Assembly (NCBI RefSeq): GCF_016865525.2
Contig: NZ_CP075169.1
Coordinates: forward strand, 868,337-932,336
From: Sodalis ligni
Lineage (GTDB): Bacteria > Pseudomonadota > Gammaproteobacteria > Enterobacterales > Enterobacteriaceae
DNA length: 64,000 bases
Direction of reading: 5' to 3'
Shown: positions 28,627 to 38,116 of the stretch, piece after piece
Layout: the number at the start of each line of letters is the position of its first letter
How positions within the stretch are numbered: position 1 is the first letter of the stretch
Made by a program: the position numbers and the translations under genes
Notes under the pieces: model-generated
Database searches by the model: none
Told to the model about the DNA's origin: nothing
The model's input: only the letters and a program-made list of their open reading frames with translations

Positions 28627-29760
28627 TTATTCCATAAACATTTCCAGTAACGGGTTCAGGAACAGTTTGCCTTTCTCGGTAACCTGCCAGCAGCTGTCGT
28701 CTTCGGAGATATAACCGCCCGCCAGGGCCTGGTCAAGGGCAGGACGGACCGTTTCTTCATCCAGGCCGGTAAAGGCGCTGAACTCCTGCCGTGGGGTGGG
28801 TTCCGTGAGCCGGAAACGGTTCATGAAGTACTCAAAGGGCAAATCCGCCGGTTCCACCCCATAGCGCTTCTCCAGGTAGTTTCCTTGCATATAGCCACGG
28901 GGATGGCGCGTTTTGACCGTGCGCAGCAGGGTGCCGTCGGCCTGGGACAGCTTGCCGTGGGCGCCGCAACCGATGCCGAGATAATCGCCGAAACGCCAGT
29001 AATTCAGGTTATGCTCGCATTGAAAGCCCGGTTTGGCATAAGCGGAGGTTTCGTATTGCCGGTAACCGGCGGCGGCGAGCAGGTGGTTTCCCTGCTCGAA
29101 GATATCCCACAAGGCGTCGTCGTCCGGCAGGACCGGCGGACGGGAACCGAACAGCGTATTGGGTTCGATGGTCAACTGGTACCAGGACAGATGCGGCGGA
29201 TTGAGGGCGATGGCCTGGCGTAAATCGTCCAGGGCCTGTTCCAGCGTCTGATCGGGCAAACCGTGCATCAAATCGAGATTAAAGCTGCGCAAGCCCAGAC
29301 CGGCGGCCAGGCGGGCGGCCCCGCGGGCCTCCTGCGCACCATGAATCCGTCCCAGACGGATCAGTTTCTCTTCATTGAAGCTCTGCACCCCGATGGAAAT
29401 GCGGTTTACACCGGCCTGATGATAGGCGTGAAAACGTTCGGCCTCTACCGTGCCCGGATTGGCTTCCATGGTAATTTCCGCGAAGGCGTTCACCGGCAAT
29501 CGCCGGCGTACGCCATCCAGCAGGCGTTGCATGGCCTCGGAGCTGAGCAGGCTGGGAGTGCCGCCGCCGATAAAAATCGTGCTGATATCGCGACCGCCGG
29601 TATAGGCCAGATCCTGGTCCAGATCCGCCAGCAGATGATTCACGTACTCCTCATGGGGAACGTCGCCCTTCAGCGCATGTGAATTGAAATCGCAATAGGG
29701 GCATTTCTGTACGCACCAGGGGATATGGATGTACAGGCTGAGAGGCGGCAAGCTAAGCAT
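28627..29760 (-). CDS. hemW: Radical SAM protein HemW (heme chaperone)
   Basis: HemW resembles coproporphyrinogen III dehydrogenase HemN but is thought to bind and deliver heme. The 377-residue protein shows the Cys16-xxx-Cys20-xx-Cys23 cluster ([18 protein letters not shown]), the SAM-binding GGGTPSLL motif and the C-terminal HemN-type domain. It overlaps rdgB by eight bases, and yggT, proC and yggS lie upstream, so these form an operon. Confidence 0.95.
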   Translation of the reverse strand: MLSLPPLSLYIHIPWCVQKCPYCDFNSHALKGDVPHEEYVNHLLADLDQDLAYTGGRDISTIFIGGGTPSLLSSEAMQRLLDGVRRRLPVNAFAEITMEANPGTVEAERFHAYHQAGVNRISIGVQSFNEEKLIRLGRIHGAQEARGAARLAAGLGLRSFNLDLMHGLPDQTLEQALDDLRQAIALNPPHLSWYQLTIEPNTLFGSRPPVLPDDDALWDIFEQGNHLLAAAGYRQYETSAYAKPGFQCEHNLNYWRFGDYLGIGCGAHGKLSQADGTLLRTVKTRHPRGYMQGNYLEKRYGVEPADLPFEYFMNRFRLTEPTPRQEFSAFTGLDEETVRPALDQALAGGYISEDDSCWQVTEKGKLFLNPLLEMFME

Positions 29761-30346
29761 GACGCAGGCCGTCCAGCAACAGCGCCAGGGCTTGGCCGCG
29801 ATGGGACAAGCTCTGTTTCTCAGTCCGGCTCAATTCGGCGGCGCTGCAATCCAGCGCGGGGATCCGGAACACCGGATCATAACCGAACCCGCCGTCGCCC
29901 ACTGCATCAGGCCCGATAACGCCGCGCCAGGCGCCGTGGCAAACCAGGGGAATGGGATCGTCGGCGTGGCGCAGATAGACCAGTACGCAATGGAAGCTGG
30001 CGCCGCGCTGGTGTTCCGGTACGCCTTTAAGGGCGTTTAACAGTTTTTCCAGATTTTGCCGGTCATCGGCATCGGGGCCGGCATAGCGGGCCGAGTATAT
30101 TCCCGGCGCGCCGCCAAGATGGTCCACCGCCAGCCCGGAGTCATCGGCAATGGCGGGCAGGCCGGTGACGCGGGCGGCATGGCGCGCTTTAAGCAGGGCA
30201 TTTTCAATAAACGTCAGGCCGGTTTCTTCCGCCGACTCCACCCCGAGCGAGGCCTGCGACACCACCTCCAGGCCGAAATCCGTCAGCAGTCCGGCCAATT
30301 CGGCGACTTTACCGGCATTACCGGTGGCCAATACGATTTTTTGCAT
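29753..30346 (-). CDS. rdgB: dITP/XTP pyrophosphatase RdgB
   Basis: RdgB (HAM1 family) hydrolyses ITP, dITP and XTP to keep deaminated purines out of nucleic acids. The 197-residue product has the substrate-binding start [17 protein letters not shown], the metal site [14 protein letters not shown], the [20 protein letters not shown] catalytic segment and the C-terminal [10 protein letters not shown]. It overlaps hemW at its 3' end and follows yggT by 24 bp; the small yggU gene found there in E. coli is absent. Confidence 0.95.
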   Translation of the reverse strand: MQKIVLATGNAGKVAELAGLLTDFGLEVVSQASLGVESAEETGLTFIENALLKARHAARVTGLPAIADDSGLAVDHLGGAPGIYSARYAGPDADDRQNLEKLLNALKGVPEHQRGASFHCVLVYLRHADDPIPLVCHGAWRGVIGPDAVGDGGFGYDPVFRIPALDCSAAELSRTEKQSLSHRGQALALLLDGLRHA

Positions 30347-30370
30347 AGTCCTGGTCCTTACGGATACCGT

Positions 30371-30925
30371 TTACAGCTGATACCACAGCCCCTGAAACAG
30401 ATCCATCCCCAGATAGTTCAGCAGATAGAGGATCAAAATAACCACCATGGCGGAGAAGTCGATACCGCCCATGGCCGGAATAATGCGCCGAATCGGCGCC
30501 ATCAGCGGTTCGCTGAGCTGAAACAGCACGTAATCCATCGGGCTGCGGCCCTGGCTGACCCAGCTCATCAAGGAACGGATGATAATCACCCAGAACACCA
30601 GCTGCCCGGCGGCTTTCAGCAGCGTCAGCAGCCCCACCAGCAAATTCAGCGGATCCACCGCTAACGCGCCGGCCTGAATCAGCATCAACAGCGGGAATTT
30701 CAGCGTGGCCAGAATATAGGCCAGTAGCAGCGACGCGCTGTCAATGGGGCCCGGCGACGGAATAATACGGCGCAGGGGGCCGATAATCGGCTGGGTTATC
30801 TTGACGATAAATTGCGAAAACGGATTATAAAAATCGCAACGTACCCATTGCATCCAGATACGCAGCAATAGCACCATGATATAGAGATCAATCACGGTGG
30901 TGACCAAAAACGTCAGCGTCAACAT
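30371..30925 (-). CDS. yggT: YggT family inner-membrane protein
   Basis: A 184-residue, very hydrophobic protein with two YggT repeats, each with a pair of membrane helices and the signature RIIPSPGPIDSASLLLAYIL or RRIIPAMGGIDFSAMVVILI. YggT proteins are linked to osmotic shock tolerance and, in organelle relatives, to cytochrome assembly or division; the exact role here is not established. It follows proC by about 50 bp in the same operon. Confidence 0.92.
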   Translation of the reverse strand: MLTLTFLVTTVIDLYIMVLLLRIWMQWVRCDFYNPFSQFIVKITQPIIGPLRRIIPSPGPIDSASLLLAYILATLKFPLLMLIQAGALAVDPLNLLVGLLTLLKAAGQLVFWVIIIRSLMSWVSQGRSPMDYVLFQLSEPLMAPIRRIIPAMGGIDFSAMVVILILYLLNYLGMDLFQGLWYQL

Positions 30926-30974
30926 AAGAAGAAAGTGTCCTTAATAACGTTAAATTGCACGGAGTCGCGAAGTA

Positions 30975-31796
30975 TCAGAATAATTTTTCCATTTCTTCCG
31001 CGCGCTTGACCGCCGCCCGCATGGCCTCGGCGACGGTTTGCGACAGTTGCCGTTCATCGAACACCTGCAGCGCCGCGGCGGTGGTGCCGCCTTTCGATGT
31101 GACATTTTGCCGCAATGTCCCAAGGGGGGTATCGGGACTTTTTTCAGCCAGTTCGGCGGCGCCGATGGCTGCCTGCCTCACCAGCATGGCCGCCGTCTCC
31201 TGGTCGAATCCCTGGTTGACGGCTTCTTGCTGCATGGCTTCCATCAACAGGAAAAAATAGGCCGGCGCGCTGCCCGCTACGGCGATAATTCCGTTGATAT
31301 CGCTCTCTTTCCCCAGCCAGCAGGTTTTACCCACCGCGCCCATCAGGCCGGCGGTGAAGTCGCGGTCGGCCCGGCTCACCTGTTCCGGCGCGTAAAGCCC
31401 GCTCATGCCTTTACCCACCAGCGAGGGGGTGTTCGGCATAATCCGCACCAGATTTATGGATTCACCCAGCAGCGCCCGAAAGCGGCTCAGGTTTACCCCG
31501 GCGGCGATGGACAGCACCAGTTTGCCGGAAAAATCCACGTTCTCAAAAAGCTGGCGGCAAACATCCGCCATCAGCTGTGGTTTCACCGCCAGAACCACCA
31601 CATCCGCCGATTGGGCGGCAGCGCTGTTGTCATCGACGGCGTGTACTGAAAAACGTTCCGCCAGCGCGTCGCGGCGCTGGGCCGTCGGCGCGCAAACGGT
31701 GATAAGTTCGGCGGGATAGCCTTGCGCCACCAGGCCGGAGATGATGGCCTGCGCCATATTGCCGGCGCCGATAAAGGCGATTTTGCGCTGTTGCAT
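30975..31796 (-). CDS. proC: Pyrroline-5-carboxylate reductase
   Basis: ProC reduces pyrroline-5-carboxylate to proline with NAD(P)H, the last step of proline synthesis. The 273-residue protein starts with the Rossmann motif KIAFIGAGNMAQAIISGL and contains VVVLAVKPQ, RIMPNTPSLVGKGMSGLY and the C-terminal dimer signature LRQNVTSKGGTTAAAL. Its own start at 31796 has a GAGGAAG site. Because of a frameshift in yggS upstream, the yggS stop is bypassed and the frame runs straight into proC, giving a 519-codon fused frame from the yggS start. proC sits in this operon in many gammaproteobacteria, though not in E. coli. Confidence 0.95.
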   Translation of the reverse strand: MQQRKIAFIGAGNMAQAIISGLVAQGYPAELITVCAPTAQRRDALAERFSVHAVDDNSAAAQSADVVVLAVKPQLMADVCRQLFENVDFSGKLVLSIAAGVNLSRFRALLGESINLVRIMPNTPSLVGKGMSGLYAPEQVSRADRDFTAGLMGAVGKTCWLGKESDINGIIAVAGSAPAYFFLLMEAMQQEAVNQGFDQETAAMLVRQAAIGAAELAEKSPDTPLGTLRQNVTSKGGTTAAALQVFDERQLSQTVAEAMRAAVKRAEEMEKLF

Positions 31797-31816
31797 GCTC
31801 TTCCTCATCATTATGA

Positions 31817-32531
31817 TTATGCTGTGGGGGCGCCGTAATCCCTGGCGCCGAAAATAGCGGTACCGATTCTTACCCAGGGTACTGCCGGCCGCAATCGCCG
31901 CCGCCATATCGCCGGTCATCCCGAGAGACAGGGTGTCGGCCTGGGGGAACTGCCGGCGTAAACCGTTAAAAAGCGACGCCATCCGCTGAAATACCGCCAG
32001 CTGCCGCTGATAATCGCTCTCCACCGCCGGGATGGCCATCAGTCCGCGCAGCCGCAAGCGGGGCAGTTCCGCCACCGCCGCCGCCAGCTCAGGCAGCCTG
32101 TCGGGCATAATACCCGACTTGCTCTCCTCGCCACTGATATTTATCTGAATCAGCACGTTCAACGGCGCCGATTCCGCCGGGCGCTGATGGTTCAGTCTCT
32201 GTGCCAGTGGCAGGCGATCCAAGGTGTGCAGCCAGTGAAAATGTTCCGCCACCAGGCGGCTTTTATTCGATTGCAACGGGCCGATAAAGTGCCATGACAG
32301 GGGAGGGATAAATTCCCGCTGCTGAAAATAATGGATTTTTTCGACGCCTTCCTGCACATAATTTTCGCCAAAAGCCCGCTGGCCGGCGGCAATGGCTTCT
32401 TCGATCGCCTCCACAGGTTTGGTTTTGCTGACCGCGAGCAAAGAAATTTCCCCGGGATCGCGGCCGCATTCCCTGGCGGTAGCCGAGATTCTTGCTGTTA
32501 CCTGCTGTAAATTCTGTTCGATAGCGCTCAT
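31817..32531 (-). pseudogene. yggS: PLP homeostasis protein YggS, frameshifted near the 3' end
   Basis: YggS (COG0325) is a PLP-binding TIM-barrel protein that maintains vitamin B6 balance. Residues 1-220 match it: Lys36 in LLAVSKTKPVE carries PLP, followed by FGENYVQEGVEK, WHFIGPLQSNK and LSLGMTGDMAAAIAAGSTL. At CCC (31873-31875) one extra base shifts the frame. The normal tail, VRIGTAIFGARDYGAPTA and a stop at 31817-31819, is readable in the next frame. As written, the protein loses the phosphate-binding RIGTAIFG loop and continues into proC. It could be functional only if the indel is an artefact. Confidence 0.85.
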
Positions 32532-32547
32532 GTTTTCAGGAGGTCGT

Positions 32548-33531
32548 ATGAATATGGATGAACTGGTGGCCCATAGTGTAAAGCATAATGCGTCAGATCT
32601 GCACCTTTGTCCGGGTTTGGCGCCCATCGTTCGTATCGACGGCGAGCTGCGCTCCCTGAAGACTCTACCACCCCTCGGCGAAGATATTATTACCGGCTGG
32701 TGCGAAGGCTTTCTCGGCCCCCGCGGCCGGGACGCGCTGGCACTGTCCGGCCAGGCGGACGGCGTGACGGCGCTGGCCGGCGGCCGGCGTCTGCGCGCTC
32801 ATTTTTTCCGCCAGCATACCGGCGTTTCGGCCGCCTTCAGGCTGATTCCCGCGCAGATACCCACGCTCTGCGCGTTAGGGGTGCCGCCGGAGATAACGGA
32901 ACTGCTGGCCCGGTCACAGGGCCTGCTGCTGGTGACCGGCGCCGCCGGCAGCGGCAAATCCTGCTCGCTGGCGGCCATGGTGGATCATCTTAACCATCTC
33001 CGCCGGCAACATATCATTACCCTGGAAGACCCGGTGGAATTTATCCATCGGCCGGATCGCTGTCTCATTCAGCAGCGGCAAATCGGCGAGCATTGCCGAA
33101 ATTTCCGGGCCGGCCTGCTGGGGGCGCTGCGGGAGGATCCGGACGTTATCCTGCTGGGGGAGTTGCGCGACGCCGCCACTGTCCGTTTGGCGCTCACCGC
33201 CGCTGAAACCGGCCACCTGGTGCTGGCGACGCTGCACGCCCGGCATGCGTGCCAGGCCGTCAATCGGCTCCTGGACGCGTTCTGCGCCCAGGAGCAGGAT
33301 TTTGCCCGCGGCATGCTGGCCGACAGCCTGCTGGCGGTAATGGCGCAAAAATTGGTGGCGCGGCAGCAGGGGGGCCGCATGGGTCTGTTTGAGCTGATGA
33401 TCGCCACGCCGGCGGTGCGCAACCTTATCCGCGAAGGTAAAACCCATCTGCTGCCGGGACTGCTGCAGACCGGAAAGGGACAGGGCATGCTGACTTTTGA
33501 GCAAAACTCTCGGCAGCGGGGCGGCGGTTAG
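32548..33531 (+). CDS. yggR: PilT-like type IV pilus ATPase YggR
   Basis: This 327-residue protein belongs to the PilT retraction-ATPase family. It has an N-terminal PAS-like domain (ASDLHLCPGLAPIVRIDGEL), Walker A GAAGSGKS, an Asp box (ITLEDPVEFIH), Walker B DPDVILLGELRD and a His box TAAETGHLVLATLHA. The start at 32548 has a strong CAGGAGGT site at 32538-32545. It is divergent from yggS with only 16 bp between start codons. No other pilus genes are in the window, so its partner machinery is elsewhere or absent. Confidence 0.9.
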   Translation: MNMDELVAHSVKHNASDLHLCPGLAPIVRIDGELRSLKTLPPLGEDIITGWCEGFLGPRGRDALALSGQADGVTALAGGRRLRAHFFRQHTGVSAAFRLIPAQIPTLCALGVPPEITELLARSQGLLLVTGAAGSGKSCSLAAMVDHLNHLRRQHIITLEDPVEFIHRPDRCLIQQRQIGEHCRNFRAGLLGALREDPDVILLGELRDAATVRLALTAAETGHLVLATLHARHACQAVNRLLDAFCAQEQDFARGMLADSLLAVMAQKLVARQQGGRMGLFELMIATPAVRNLIREGKTHLLPGLLQTGKGQGMLTFEQNSRQRGGG

Positions 33532-33843
33532 ACCCCCGTTGTCCACGGTTCTATGATTTTACCAAGGGGGCCGCTAGGGTCATGAAATCTTAACAAACTG
33601 ATGGGAGCAATTTTGCCATATAGTTTTTGCCGCGATGAGGAATATTTCTATTTATAGACACGCCGTTTATTTTGAAAAACGTTTATTGTGAAGAATTGTG
33701 TAATAACTAACTAAGCCGGTATATCTAATTAAAAAAACGCGTGACGTCGTTGCTGGCGAAGAATATCAGAACGGGGGAATGGAATAAAAACCGCAGGGCA
33801 GCAAAGAAGAGGCTATTGGACGGTCAAAGAAAATGACAATAAC
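33532..33843. other. Gene-free stretch between yggR and rhaR
   Basis: An AT-rich gap between convergent yggR and rhaR with no supported gene. It is the left junction of the rhamnose cluster with the yggR/ruvX backbone. No direct repeats or recombination site were recognised. Confidence 0.4.
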
Positions 33844-34725
33844 TTAACCGTTTCCCGTGGTGCCGTGATTTTTTTTCTGAAACCGCTGACGATATTGCCG
33901 GGGGGAGATACCGTAGGATTGATTGAACACCACGGAAAAATAATTGCTGTCGTCGAATCCGCATTGGGAAGCCACCTCGCCGATGGTTTGTTGCCCGCGG
34001 CGCAATAGGTCCATGGCTTTGCAAAGCCTTAGCTGCCGTAAATACTGGTTAACGCCAATGCCGGTCTGCTGTTTGAACAGCGATTTCAAACTGCGGGCAT
34101 TCAACTGGTGTTGCCGGCAAAAGTCTTCCAGACGAAAGGGCTCATTGATACTGACGCGTAACGCCATCAGCAATAAATCCAGCTGTTCGGCATCGGAAAG
34201 CAGCAGACTGTCCGGAGAGTGGCGGAACCGTTTGAGCAACAGCGCCACCTGGAGAAACAGCGCTTCGCTGAGCATAATCGACAGCGGGTCGGTTTTCATG
34301 CATTCCCGCGCCAGCGCATCCACTTCCCGCCGCAGGACCGACATGCCCGGCGTGCTCAGCCGCCAATATCGCTGGGCCTGATCGACGTTTTCCCCCGGCA
34401 GCAGGGAGTCCCAGTCAGAGGATAGCGTCAGGCGATGGCGGCAATACAGGATATTATCCAGCTCCAGGTCGTTGACGGATTCGTAGCTGTGTTTATCGGC
34501 GGCGTTGATATAAAACAAATCGCCGCAGGTAATGGTGTAAGGCACATCGTTCAGGATATGCAGGCCGTTGCCCCGCCAGACGATGACCAATTCATTGAAT
34601 TCATGGGTATGGGCTGAAAAGGCCGGCTGCGGATGACGATCCTCGACGGTGATTGCATTTTTATCTGACAGGAAATAATCGGTAGTATCCAGTTTCAGAT
34701 GTGACATCGTGACCTTCCCCGGCAC
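33844..34725 (-). CDS. rhaR: L-rhamnose operon activator RhaR (AraC family)
   Basis: RhaR binds L-rhamnose and activates transcription of rhaSR. The 293-residue protein has a cupin-like sensor domain (FSAHTHEFNELVIVWRGNGL, GDLFYINAADKHSYESVNDL, close to the E. coli RhaR sequence) and a C-terminal AraC HTH pair (about 190-290; ECGFDDSNYFSVVF-like motif). It lies downstream of rhaS on the same strand with an 89-bp gap, matching the rhaS-rhaR order of E. coli. Confidence 0.9.
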   Translation of the reverse strand: MPGKVTMSHLKLDTTDYFLSDKNAITVEDRHPQPAFSAHTHEFNELVIVWRGNGLHILNDVPYTITCGDLFYINAADKHSYESVNDLELDNILYCRHRLTLSSDWDSLLPGENVDQAQRYWRLSTPGMSVLRREVDALARECMKTDPLSIMLSEALFLQVALLLKRFRHSPDSLLLSDAEQLDLLLMALRVSINEPFRLEDFCRQHQLNARSLKSLFKQQTGIGVNQYLRQLRLCKAMDLLRRGQQTIGEVASQCGFDDSNYFSVVFNQSYGISPRQYRQRFQKKNHGTTGNG

Positions 34726-34814
34726 CTACACAAAAGGGGAATAATGGCACGTTCGCGAGAGCGATTTATTGCGCCGGGCATCATTTGCCATAATTCACCG
34801 TTAACTCATTGAAA

Positions 34815-35642
34815 TCAATGTTCCCCGTTACGGAGCGTTTTAGGTGATAAAGAAAACTCCCGGCGGAACTGGGTGGAAAAATGATTACTGTCGCTAAAGC
34901 CGCAGGCGTGGGCAATTTCGGTAATGGTTTTATCGCTTTGCTGTAATTGCTTGCGTGCTTCCAATAAGCGCAGCCGGTTCAGGTAGCGCTGCGGGGTCAT
35001 GCCGGTCTGCTGCTTAAGCTGGCGATGCAGGGTGCGCAGCGGCAGGGAAAACTGTTCCGCCAGGGCCATCCAGTCGATATCGTTGCAAAAGTTATGCTGC
35101 AACCAGCGTAACAAACCCTGCAAGCGCTGCTCCCGGTTGCCGTCGCCGCGGTTTTGGAAACAGCCGTTGCGCAGCATGATAAGCAATTGCAGAAACTGCC
35201 CTTCGCTGGCGGCAATGCTTTCCGGCGAAGTGTCCGCCATCAAGTCGCTCAAGGCGCGGATATACTGTTTGGCCTGTTGCATCTGCGCATGATTTATCTG
35301 CCAGCTCAACTGGCCGTCCGGCAGGTCGCGCGAGGGCAAAAAATCACTGAGGTCGGCCAGATAGCGAAATCCGTGGGGGGAACGGTACAACACGTTAATC
35401 AAATTCAGATCGTCGACGTTTTCAAAAAGATGATGATCGTCGGCACGAATAAAACAGACTGTTCCGCTGCCTAGCACGTAGGGCTGATCGTTGAGAACAT
35501 GGATACCCGATCCCTTTTCAACGAGGACGATCTCCCAAAAATCGTGGTAGTGCTCGGGGAATGCAGGCTGAGGCCAGCGTGGTTCAATGGCCACCGTCGC
35601 GTCTTTTGAAATAAAGAAATCCTCACCGCAGAGTAAAGTCAT
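34815..35642 (-). CDS. rhaS: L-rhamnose operon activator RhaS (AraC family)
   Basis: RhaS activates the catabolic rha operon together with CRP. The 275-residue product matches E. coli RhaS in the sensor half (AFPEHYHDFWEIVLVEKGSG, INVLYRSPHGF) and the DNA-binding half (FSLPLRTLHRQLKQQTGMTP, ACGFSDSNHFSTQFRREF). It is divergent from rhaA across a 371-bp control region that carries matching operators. In E. coli the gene across that region is rhaB; here it is rhaA. Confidence 0.93.
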   Translation of the reverse strand: MTLLCGEDFFISKDATVAIEPRWPQPAFPEHYHDFWEIVLVEKGSGIHVLNDQPYVLGSGTVCFIRADDHHLFENVDDLNLINVLYRSPHGFRYLADLSDFLPSRDLPDGQLSWQINHAQMQQAKQYIRALSDLMADTSPESIAASEGQFLQLLIMLRNGCFQNRGDGNREQRLQGLLRWLQHNFCNDIDWMALAEQFSLPLRTLHRQLKQQTGMTPQRYLNRLRLLEARKQLQQSDKTITEIAHACGFSDSNHFSTQFRREFSLSPKTLRNGEH

Positions 35643-35839
35643 TGCCGGTACCTCACCGTTATAGGGACTTTATAGTAAGGCGTGCTACTAAAATATAACC
35701 TTAAATTATTGACCGGCATCAGTGTCATTCGGGTTATTTTTTAAAGATTGGTGATAGTAAGATCAAAATTGCGGCGGTGATCACAGATGCGCCGACAATA
35801 TATTTTTTTACATCAGGGACCCTGGCTGCCTGCCATATT

Positions 35840-35855
35840 TGTGATCTGCTTCACA
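35840..35855. promoter_or_regulatory. CRP binding site, rha promoter
   Basis: TGTGATCTGCTTCACA matches the CRP consensus TGTGA-N6-TCACA at all ten conserved bases. It abuts the RhaS operator as in E. coli rhaBAD, where CRP acts with RhaS. Confidence 0.85.
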
Positions 35856-35858
35856 TTC

Positions 35859-35908
35859 ATCTTCGCTATTCTGCCACCCGTGCATTCGGGGTGGCATTCA
35901 CCGGAAGG
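35859..35908. promoter_or_regulatory. Probable RhaS operator (two 17-bp half-sites)
   Basis: The first half-site, ATCTTCGCTATTCTGCC (35859-35875), matches the E. coli half-site ATCTTTCCCTGGTTGCC at ten positions, including both ends. It starts three bases after the CRP site, as in E. coli. A 16-bp spacer and a second 17-bp segment (35892-35908) complete the expected geometry. Confidence 0.65.
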
Positions 35909-35964
35909 TGATTAATGAACAAAGTTCTTACACTGCCAGCCATAGAATAAAAGAAATAATCGTA

Positions 35965-35997
35965 ATGGCCGTGGGGAATATTCTCGCTGTCCATCTG
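35965..35997 (+). pseudogene. rhaB: Possible rhaB 5' remnant (first codons only)
   Basis: Reading from ATG 35965 gives MAVGNILAVHL, which parallels the RhaB start (RNCVAVDLG) at Asn, Ala, Val and Leu. It is followed directly by the rhaA ribosome-binding site. This looks like a scar of an almost complete rhaB deletion. The match is short and could be chance. Confidence 0.35.
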
Positions 35998-36013
35998 ACA
36001 GAGGAAGCTTATT

Positions 36014-37270
36014 ATGAGTCAATCCATTGAAAATGCCTGGCAATTGGCAAGGCAGCGTTATGCGGATATTAATGTCGACGTTGACGCAGCCTTGACATTG
36101 CTGGATACCTTGCCGGTTTCAATGCACTGCTGGCAGGGTGACGATGTGGCCGGTTTCGAGAACCCCACCGGATCGCTGACCGGCGGCATTCAGGCCACCG
36201 GCAATTACCCCGGCAAAGCGCGTAATGTCCGTGAGCTGCGTGGGGATTTGGAGCTGGCTTTCCAGTTGATTCCCGGCCCGAAGCGGCTGAATCTCCACGC
36301 CATTTATCTGGAGGCCGAGGGTCGGGTTGAGCGTAATGAAATCGAGCCGAAGCACTTCGCCGGCTGGGTGGACTGGGCGCGTAATCACGATTTGGGCCTG
36401 GACTTCAATCCTACCTGTTTTTCACACCCCCTCAGCGCCGATGGCTTTACCCTGTCCCATGCCGATGCAGGCATCCGCCGCTTCTGGATTGAACACTGCC
36501 AGGCCAGCCGCCGGATATCCGCCTACTTTGGCCGCGAACTGGGTACTCCGTCGGTGATGAATATCTGGGTCCCGGACGGGATGAAGGACGTCACCATCGA
36601 CCGGCTGGCGCCCCGGCAGCGCTTTATGGCCGCACTGGACGAGGTGATAGCCGAAAAGCTGGATAGCCGCCACCATATCGACGCCGTCGAAAGCAAACTG
36701 TTCGGCATCGGCGCCGAAAGCTATACCGTGGGATCCAGTGAATTCTGCCTGGGTTACGCCAGCAGCCGCGGTATCGCCCTTTGTCTGGATGCCGGCCATT
36801 TCCATCCCACCGAGGTTATCTCCGACAAGATCTCCAGCGCCATGCTGTTTGTGCCCCGGCTGCTGCTGCACGTCAGCCGTCCGGTGCGCTGGGACAGCGA
36901 TCATGTGGTATTGCTGGACGATGAGACCCAGGCCATCGCCAATGAAATCATCCGCCATGATTTGTTTGATCGCGTGCATATCGGACTGGATTTTTTTGAT
37001 GCGTCCATTAACCGCATCGCCGCTTGGGTCATCGGTACCCGCAATATGAAAAAAGCGCTTCTGCGGGCTCTTGTGGAACCCACGGGGCAACTGCGTGAAT
37101 TGGAGCAGCAAGGAGATTACACCGCGCGCCTGGCGTTGCTGGAAGAGACCAAATCACTGCCCTGGCAGGCGGTGTGGGATAAATATTGTCAACTTCACGA
37201 TGTACCGGTCGGCGGCGATTGGCTGCGGGTGGTTCGTGAATATGAAAGTTCCGTATCAAGCAAACGCTGA
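36014..37270 (+). CDS. rhaA: L-rhamnose isomerase
   Basis: RhaA interconverts L-rhamnose and L-rhamnulose, the first step of rhamnose breakdown, in a metal-dependent TIM barrel. The 418-residue protein shows [16 protein letters not shown] near the start, [19 protein letters not shown], and the metal-site segment [23 protein letters not shown] site precedes the ATG. It is now the first catabolic gene after the rha promoter. It overlaps no other gene and is followed by rhaD after 12 bp. Confidence 0.97.
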   Translation: MSQSIENAWQLARQRYADINVDVDAALTLLDTLPVSMHCWQGDDVAGFENPTGSLTGGIQATGNYPGKARNVRELRGDLELAFQLIPGPKRLNLHAIYLEAEGRVERNEIEPKHFAGWVDWARNHDLGLDFNPTCFSHPLSADGFTLSHADAGIRRFWIEHCQASRRISAYFGRELGTPSVMNIWVPDGMKDVTIDRLAPRQRFMAALDEVIAEKLDSRHHIDAVESKLFGIGAESYTVGSSEFCLGYASSRGIALCLDAGHFHPTEVISDKISSAMLFVPRLLLHVSRPVRWDSDHVVLLDDETQAIANEIIRHDLFDRVHIGLDFFDASINRIAAWVIGTRNMKKALLRALVEPTGQLRELEQQGDYTARLALLEETKSLPWQAVWDKYCQLHDVPVGGDWLRVVREYESSVSSKR

Positions 37271-37282
37271 GGATAATGAGTT

Positions 37283-38116
37283 ATGCAAACCATACTTTCT
37301 TCCTGGTTCGTACAGGGAATGGTCAAAGCCACCACCGACATGTGGCTTAAAGGTTGGGATGAGCGCAATGGCGGTAACGTCAGCCTGCGTCTGACGCCGG
37401 AGGATGTCGCTCCGTACCGTGCGGAATTCAGCCCCCAGCCCCGTACCGAATCCTTGACCCAGGGGGTGCCGGAATTAGCCAATTCCTATTTTTTGGTTAC
37501 CGGTTCGGGAAAGTTTTTCCGCAATGTGCAATTATCCCCGTCGGATAATCTGGTGCTACTGCAAGTCAATGCCGAAGGAAACGGCTACAGTATTCTCTGG
37601 GGTCTGACCGCCGGCGGTCTGCCCACCTCCGAACTGGCGTCTCATTTCCAGTCCCATGTGGTGCGCAAGCAGGTGACGAAGGATAGCAACCGGGTCATTA
37701 TGCATTGCCACGCCACCAATCTTATTGCCCTGAGCTATGTGCTTGATCTGGATAGCGCCCGCTTTACCCGCGAGCTCTGGGAAGGCAGCACCGAATGTCT
37801 GGTGGTGTTCCCGGACGGCGTGGGCATCGTGCCCTGGATGGTGCCGGGCACCGACGGCATCGGCGCGGCCACCGCTGAACAGATGGAATCCCATCCGCTG
37901 GTTTTATGGCCTTTCCACGGTATTTTTGCCAGCGGCCCAACCCTTGATGATGCCTTCGGTCTTATCGACACCGCGGAAAAGTCGGCGGAAATCATGGTTA
38001 AGGTCCGCTCCATGGGCGGGAAAAAACAGACTATCAGCCGGGAGGAACTGATTGCCTTGGGCCGCCGGTTCGGGGTGACGCCGATGGCGGCGGCGCTGGA
38101 CGTGCAAAATGATTAG
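37283..38116 (+). CDS. rhaD: L-rhamnulose-1-phosphate aldolase
   Basis: RhaD is a class II zinc aldolase that splits rhamnulose-1-phosphate into dihydroxyacetone phosphate and L-lactaldehyde. The 277-residue protein has the phosphate and substrate loop [11 protein letters not shown], the zinc-ligand pair in [15 protein letters not shown], and the third His in [15 protein letters not shown]. Its substrate is the product of rhamnulokinase RhaB, which is not encoded in this window, so the pathway is incomplete unless a kinase is supplied elsewhere. rhaM overlaps its 3' end by eight bases. Confidence 0.97.
   Translation: MQTILSSWFVQGMVKATTDMWLKGWDERNGGNVSLRLTPEDVAPYRAEFSPQPRTESLTQGVPELANSYFLVTGSGKFFRNVQLSPSDNLVLLQVNAEGNGYSILWGLTAGGLPTSELASHFQSHVVRKQVTKDSNRVIMHCHATNLIALSYVLDLDSARFTRELWEGSTECLVVFPDGVGIVPWMVPGTDGIGAATAEQMESHPLVLWPFHGIFASGPTLDDAFGLIDTAEKSAEIMVKVRSMGGKKQTISREELIALGRRFGVTPMAAALDVQND

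Larger units (their letters stand above)
35643..36013. other. rhaS-rhaA divergent control region
   Basis: The region carries the CRP site and the RhaS operator described separately, in the same spacing as E. coli rhaBAD. Downstream lie a short open frame of 11 codons (35912-35947) with GGAAGG before it, and a possible rhaB remnant. A TAGAAT at 35943-35948 could be the -10 of the catabolic promoter. No complete gene is present. Confidence 0.6.
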
